10,333 nt of DNA, from positions 1 through 10,333 of the forward strand of contig DAOWDR010000466.1 of assembly GCA_030638935.1 (NCBI GenBank). The letters are read 5' to 3'. A program made the translations under genes and the position numbers. Of the stretch, positions 7,225 to 10,333 are shown in pieces; positions within the stretch are counted from its first letter, which is position 1; every line of letters starts with the position of its first letter. This stretch comes from Desulfobacteraceae bacterium. Lineage in GTDB: Bacteria > Desulfobacterota > Desulfobacteria > Desulfobacterales > Desulfobacteraceae. The notes under the pieces are model-generated. The model made no database searches. It was given only the letters and a program-made list of their open reading frames with translations, and was not told the DNA's origin.

Positions 7225-7231
7225 AAGAGGG
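7225..7231 (+). promoter_or_regulatory. Loosely spaced ribosome binding site of tssF
   Basis: The run AAGAGGG is 14 nt before the tssF ATG (7246) but only 1 nt before an out-of-frame ATG at 7233. Neither spacing is ideal (5-9 nt is usual). The conserved N-terminus (YYEREL) begins just after 7246, so that ATG is kept as the start. Confidence 0.5.
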
Positions 7232-7245
7232 TATGATTCCTAACC

Positions 7246-9048
7246 ATGGATGACAGATTATTAAATTATTACGAGCGTGAATTGACCTTTGTCCGGGAGA
7301 TGGGTGCCGAATTTGCCGCAAAATATCCGAAAATAGCCGGACGGCTTCTCCTGGAACCGGACAAGTGTGAAGACCCTCATACAGAAAGGCTGATAGAGGC
7401 GTTTGCCTTTATCAGCGGAAGAATCCATAAAAAAATAGATGACGATTTCCCTGAAATCACGGAATCGATTCTGGGCATCACCTATCCCCATTATAACAAC
7501 CCCATCCCCTCAATGACCATGGTGCGGTTTGATCCCATAAACAAGAGCATCACTGAAAAGGGGTTTGAAATTGAAGAGGGGGTAACCCTTTTTTCCAAAC
7601 CGGTAAAGAATGTGCCCTGCCAGTTTACCCTTTGCCAGCCCGTTTCCGTCTGGCCGGTGAAGGTTGGAACAGCCTTTCTTGATGATCCCGGTCCAACGGT
7701 TAAGGAAGCGGTCCAGACCATTGTCCTTGAACTTGAGACCTTCAATGATATTGATTTTGGAAAAATAAATTGCAAAAACCTGCGGTTTTTCCTCAATGGT
7801 CCTCACCAGCATGTGTTTCACCTGTATGAACATATTTTTAACAATGCCTGTCGGGTGGAGTTTGTTTTTACCAATCAGCAAAGGCGTGTGGAAACAATAA
7901 GCCTTGACCCTGACTGTATTCGTCCTGTGGGATTTGAATCCCACGAAAAGGTGCTTCCCTATTCAAAAAGATCTTTTCCCGGATATCTTCTTTTGTTTGA
8001 GTATTTCACCTTTCCTGAAAAATTTCTGTTTTTCGATCTGACCGGGTTCGAACGACTGAACCTAGGAAAAATCGGCACCTCCCTCACCGTAAAAATACAC
8101 CTGAACAAAACATTGAAACAGGATATTGTTGTCAACCAGGAGACCTTTCAGTTAAATGCAGCCCCGGCTGTAAACCTCTTTAAAAAAGTTGCAGAACCAG
8201 TAAGGGTGGAACAGCGGAAGACGGAATACCAGGTGATACCGGATTTAAGACGCCGCACTGCAACGGAAGTGTATACCATTGACCAGGTAAAACATGCGTC
8301 TGTGTCCGGTGAGGAAGCCAAGGAATACAGGCCTTTTTACTCCGTCCGCCACCATCTGTCAGATGATGATTCAAAGGGGAACAAGGTTTTCTGGCATATT
8401 CAAAGAAGGCACTCGGGCAAACAGGGAGACAAGGGAACAGAAGTCTACCTTTCTTTTTCAGACCTGAACATGAATCCATCAGACCCTGGAACCGATATCC
8501 TGACCATCAAACTAACCTGCACCAACAGGGATCTTCCGGCCAGGCTTCCCTTCGGAGATGCCAGGGGAGATCTTACCATGGAGCTTGCAGCCCCCATTGA
8601 AAAGATTTCCTGCCTGATCAAGCCCTCTTCCACCCGGCGGCCCTTTCTTGGCGGTGCACTTCAGTGGCGCCTCATCTCCCATCTGTCATTGAATTATATT
8701 TCCATGGTGGAAGGAGGAGAAAATGCCTTAAAAGAGATTTTGAAACTCTATGATTTTGAAAACTCCACCTCCACAAAACAGCAGATCAGCGGAATTAGCT
8801 CATTGAAATCCCGCCATGTTACAAAACGGATCAATGAATCGTTTTGTCGGGGAGTGGAGATTACCATCACCCTGGATGAGGATAAGTTTGTGGGCTCGGG
8901 ACTTTTTCTGTTCGGTTCGATTCTGGAGCGGTTTCTTGCCCAGTATGTGTCCGTCAATTCATTCTCCCAGCTTGTTTTAAAAACGCTTCAGAAAAAAGAG
9001 GAATTAAAGCGGTGGCCACCGAGAAGCGGCAATCAGATACTGGCATAG
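7246..9048 (+). CDS. tssF: TssF (VasA/ImpG) baseplate component
   Basis: TssF forms the baseplate wedge with TssG, TssE and TssK around the VgrG spike. At 600 residues it is of normal size. The N-terminus is canonical: YYERELTFVREMGAEFAAKYP at 8-28, DPHTERLIEAFAF at 43-55, and YPHYNNPIPSM at 80-90. Further conserved blocks are YRPFYSVRHH at 361-370, CTNRDLPARLPFG at 425-437, GGALQWRLISHLSLNY at 469-484, and FGSILERFLAQYVSVNSF at 556-573. It ends in the usual WPPR tail. The ATG at 7246 follows tssE by 38 nt. A purine run AAGAGGG at 7225-7231 is 14 nt away, longer than ideal, and a six-codon ORF (7233-7253) overlaps the start. The last 37 nt overlap tssG. A codon-aligned 18-nt palindrome lies at 7927-7944. 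Confidence 0.97.
   Translation: MDDRLLNYYERELTFVREMGAEFAAKYPKIAGRLLLEPDKCEDPHTERLIEAFAFISGRIHKKIDDDFPEITESILGITYPHYNNPIPSMTMVRFDPINKSITEKGFEIEEGVTLFSKPVKNVPCQFTLCQPVSVWPVKVGTAFLDDPGPTVKEAVQTIVLELETFNDIDFGKINCKNLRFFLNGPHQHVFHLYEHIFNNACRVEFVFTNQQRRVETISLDPDCIRPVGFESHEKVLPYSKRSFPGYLLLFEYFTFPEKFLFFDLTGFERLNLGKIGTSLTVKIHLNKTLKQDIVVNQETFQLNAAPAVNLFKKVAEPVRVEQRKTEYQVIPDLRRRTATEVYTIDQVKHASVSGEEAKEYRPFYSVRHHLSDDDSKGNKVFWHIQRRHSGKQGDKGTEVYLSFSDLNMNPSDPGTDILTIKLTCTNRDLPARLPFGDARGDLTMELAAPIEKISCLIKPSSTRRPFLGGALQWRLISHLSLNYISMVEGGENALKEILKLYDFENSTSTKQQISGISSLKSRHVTKRINESFCRGVEITITLDEDKFVGSGLFLFGSILERFLAQYVSVNSFSQLVLKTLQKKEELKRWPPRSGNQILA
7927..7944 (+). repeat. Codon-aligned palindromic hairpin inside tssF
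   Basis: GTGGGAT pairs with ATCCCAC around TTGA (or eight pairs around TG). The 18 bases coincide exactly with six codons, VGFESH (residues 228-233). No T run follows. Function unknown; chance remains possible. Confidence 0.55.
8998..9002 (+). promoter_or_regulatory. Ribosome binding site supporting the GTG start of tssG
   Basis: GAGGA, located inside the tssF coding end, lies 9 nt before the GTG at 9012. It decides the start of tssG, since no ATG occurs in frame before the conserved N-terminal block. Confidence 0.7.
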
Positions 9049-10070
9049 AAGCACAACTCTATTCTGCCTTTTACGAGTTTTCGTTTTTTAAGGCTGTGGA
9101 GCTTCTGGAAAAATTTTCCCCGGACAAGAAAAAACTGGGACAGACACTGGAGCCCTCAAAAGAGCCTGTAAGGTTTTCAGTTAAACCCGGGTTTGCCTTT
9201 CCGGCAAGCGATATAGCAGACTTACGCAAGAACATAGAAGACGGCCCCTCGGAAATGGAAGCTGCATTTATGGGGCTTATCGGTCCATCCGGTCTTCTTC
9301 CCCACTGGTACAACGAGCATGCACTAGAAAGAAAAAAGAACAAGGACCACACCTTTGTTGAGTTTCTCAATATTTTTCACCATAGGCTGATCTCCCTTTT
9401 TTACCTGGCCTGGAAAAAACACCGGTTTCCTGAAAACTATGAGCCGGGAGCCGGTGACCGCCTGTCCAGATACGTTCTGAGCCTGGCAGGACTCGGCACC
9501 TCCGGCATGGTGGGAATGCTGGGCCTTCCCAGGGAGTCCCTTACCTTTTACTCCGGTCTTCTCTCCTTGCCGGTGGCATCGGCCGCCAGCATTGAAGCGG
9601 CAATTGAATACTTTTCAGGCGCTAGAACAAGGGTTGACCAGTTTGTGCAGCGGGATGTTCCCCTGGAGGAGGAGGATGTTACCCGCCTGGGTGCAGCCAA
9701 TGCAAGCCTTGGAAAGGATGCGGTCTGCGGAAGCCAGGTGAAGGAGTGCCAGACCAAATTCAGGGTAAATATGGGGCCCGTGGCCTATCAAACCTATAAC
9801 CGGCTCATGCCCACGGGAGATCTGCTGCCACCGGTTTTTTCCCTGATCCGGTATATGGTGGGAATCGAATTTGAGTTTGAAATCAGGGTGTGCCTGAAAA
9901 AAGAGGAGGTGCCCCTGTGTGTTCTGGGGCAAAAAGGCTCTAGTGCTGCTGTCCTCGGATGGACCACCTGGGCGTCAAGCCCGGGATATGATTTTGACCA
10001 ACATCCATATATTACGTTTCAGGAGATTGATCTGCAGCAGGTGAAACGATCACAAAAAAAAACAACCTAA
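9012..10070 (+). CDS. tssG: TssG (VasB/ImpH) baseplate component
   Basis: TssG is the core of the baseplate wedge, binding two copies of TssF. The 352-residue product shows YEFSFFKAVELLEKF at 21-35, FMGLIGPSGLLPHWYNE at 86-102 and FLNIFHHRLISLFYLAWKKHR at 118-138, all hallmark blocks of the ImpH family, plus a GMLGLP segment in the middle. The start is a GTG at 9012, inside the tssF end (37-nt overlap). GAGGA at 8998-9002 lies 9 nt upstream, and the next in-frame Met (residue 82) would delete conserved sequence. Overlap and shared frames suggest translational coupling, which keeps TssF and TssG production linked. A run of nine A bases just before the stop (10054-10062) is an unusual slippage-prone end. 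TssH begins 18 nt later. Confidence 0.96.
   Translation: MATEKRQSDTGIEAQLYSAFYEFSFFKAVELLEKFSPDKKKLGQTLEPSKEPVRFSVKPGFAFPASDIADLRKNIEDGPSEMEAAFMGLIGPSGLLPHWYNEHALERKKNKDHTFVEFLNIFHHRLISLFYLAWKKHRFPENYEPGAGDRLSRYVLSLAGLGTSGMVGMLGLPRESLTFYSGLLSLPVASAASIEAAIEYFSGARTRVDQFVQRDVPLEEEDVTRLGAANASLGKDAVCGSQVKECQTKFRVNMGPVAYQTYNRLMPTGDLLPPVFSLIRYMVGIEFEFEIRVCLKKEEVPLCVLGQKGSSAAVLGWTTWASSPGYDFDQHPYITFQEIDLQQVKRSQKKTT
10054..10062 (+). repeat. A9 homopolymer at the 3' end of tssG
   Basis: Nine consecutive A bases sit in the last codons of tssG (Gln-Lys-Lys-Thr), five bases before the stop. Such tracts are prone to transcriptional or ribosomal slippage. A -1 shift would read on to a TAA at 10085-10087, one base before the tssH ATG. 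Confidence 0.8.
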
Positions 10071-10088
10071 ATCCCCAAAGGAGCTAAA

Positions 10089-10333
10089 ATGTCTGTAACA
10101 AACCTTAAGTCTCTCATCGGCAAGCTGAACACGGCATGCCGGAAGAGCCTGGAGTCAGCTGCCGGCCTGTGTCTGTCCCACACCCATTATGATGTGGAAC
10201 TGGAGCATTTTTTCCTGAAACTCCTTGATATTCAGAATACGGATGTAAATAAAATCTTATCCCATTGTGAAATAAATGAATCCCATCTCATCCGGGATCT
10301 CACAGATGCCATTGATAAATTTAAAACAGGAAA
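10089..10333 (+). CDS. tssH: TssH (ClpV) sheath-recycling AAA+ ATPase, 3'-truncated
   Basis: TssH/ClpV is a hexameric Clp/Hsp100 ATPase that extracts and unfolds TssC from contracted sheaths so subunits can be reused. Only the first 81 codons plus two bases are in the window; the full family is near 850-900 residues. The translation starts MSVTNLKSLIGKLNTACRKS and continues with SAAGLCLSHTHYDVELEHFFLKLL, the ClpV N-domain repeat (family form AAGLCLSRTHYEVEVEHLLLKLL). This distinguishes it from housekeeping ClpB. The ATG at 10089 is preceded by AAAGGAG at 10077-10083 with 5 nt spacing. It lies 18 nt after tssG and is presumably the next gene of the same operon. The ATPase modules, Walker motifs and gene end are beyond the window. 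Position and N-domain agree, so confidence is high despite truncation. Confidence 0.93.
   Translation, partial: MSVTNLKSLIGKLNTACRKSLESAAGLCLSHTHYDVELEHFFLKLLDIQNTDVNKILSHCEINESHLIRDLTDAIDKFKTG

Larger units (their letters stand above)
1..10333 (+). other. T6SS core operon segment (tssM-tagF-tssA-tssB-tssC-tssE-tssF-tssG-tssH)
   Basis: Nine co-directional genes with junctions of -13, 14, 49, 25, 22, 38, -37 and 18 nt cover essentially every base. No intrinsic terminator (GC stem followed by a T run) is seen between genes, so a single transcript entering from upstream is the simplest reading. The set contains the sheath, most of the baseplate, the ATPase and the assembly cap. It lacks hcp, vgrG, PAAR, tssJ, tssK and tssL, which must be upstream, downstream or elsewhere in the genome. 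Confidence 0.9.

Overview
This window is the inside of one type VI secretion system (T6SS) operon. All genes are on the + strand and packed end to end. The order is tssM (5' end missing), tagF, tssA, tssB, tssC, tssE, tssF, tssG, tssH/clpV (3' end missing). Assignments rest on recognising family motifs in the translations; no database search was possible. The host is most likely a Gram-negative proteobacterial-type organism. Roughly balanced base composition, strong AGGAGG ribosome sites and the general look of the proteins would fit a sulfate-reducing Desulfobacterota (Desulfobacteraceae-like) genome, but that is a low-confidence inference.

Layout: 1-2505 encodes the last transmembrane helix and the whole periplasmic part of TssM, the inner-membrane scaffold. 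2493-3254 encodes TagF, a post-translational regulator. 3269-4633 encodes TssA, the assembly cap/baseplate chaperone, with a VasJ-type C-terminus. 4683-5189 and 5215-6711 encode the contractile sheath subunits TssB and TssC. 6734-7207, 7246-9048 and 9012-10070 encode the baseplate proteins TssE, TssF and TssG. 10089-10333 is the start of TssH (ClpV), the AAA+ ATPase that recycles the contracted sheath. Junctions run from a 37-nt overlap to a 49-nt gap, so no stretch without a gene approaches 300 bases, and I see no internal promoter or terminator.

How the genes work together: TssM with the unseen TssJ/TssL forms the envelope channel. TssE, F and G (with the unseen TssK) form the baseplate docked on it. 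TssA primes polymerisation of the inner tube and the TssB/TssC sheath. Contraction fires the Hcp tube and VgrG spike, and TssH disassembles the used sheath. TagF probably keeps the apparatus off until needed. Expected but absent here are tssJ, tssK, tssL and the TssM N-terminus (probably upstream), and hcp, vgrG, PAAR and effector genes (downstream or elsewhere).

I did not find a previously undescribed system. The second-look items are fine structure within a canonical locus: uneven ribosome-site strength, coding-region hairpins, an A9 tract at the end of tssG, short tandem repeats in tssM, and the absence of hcp from the tssC-tssE junction.
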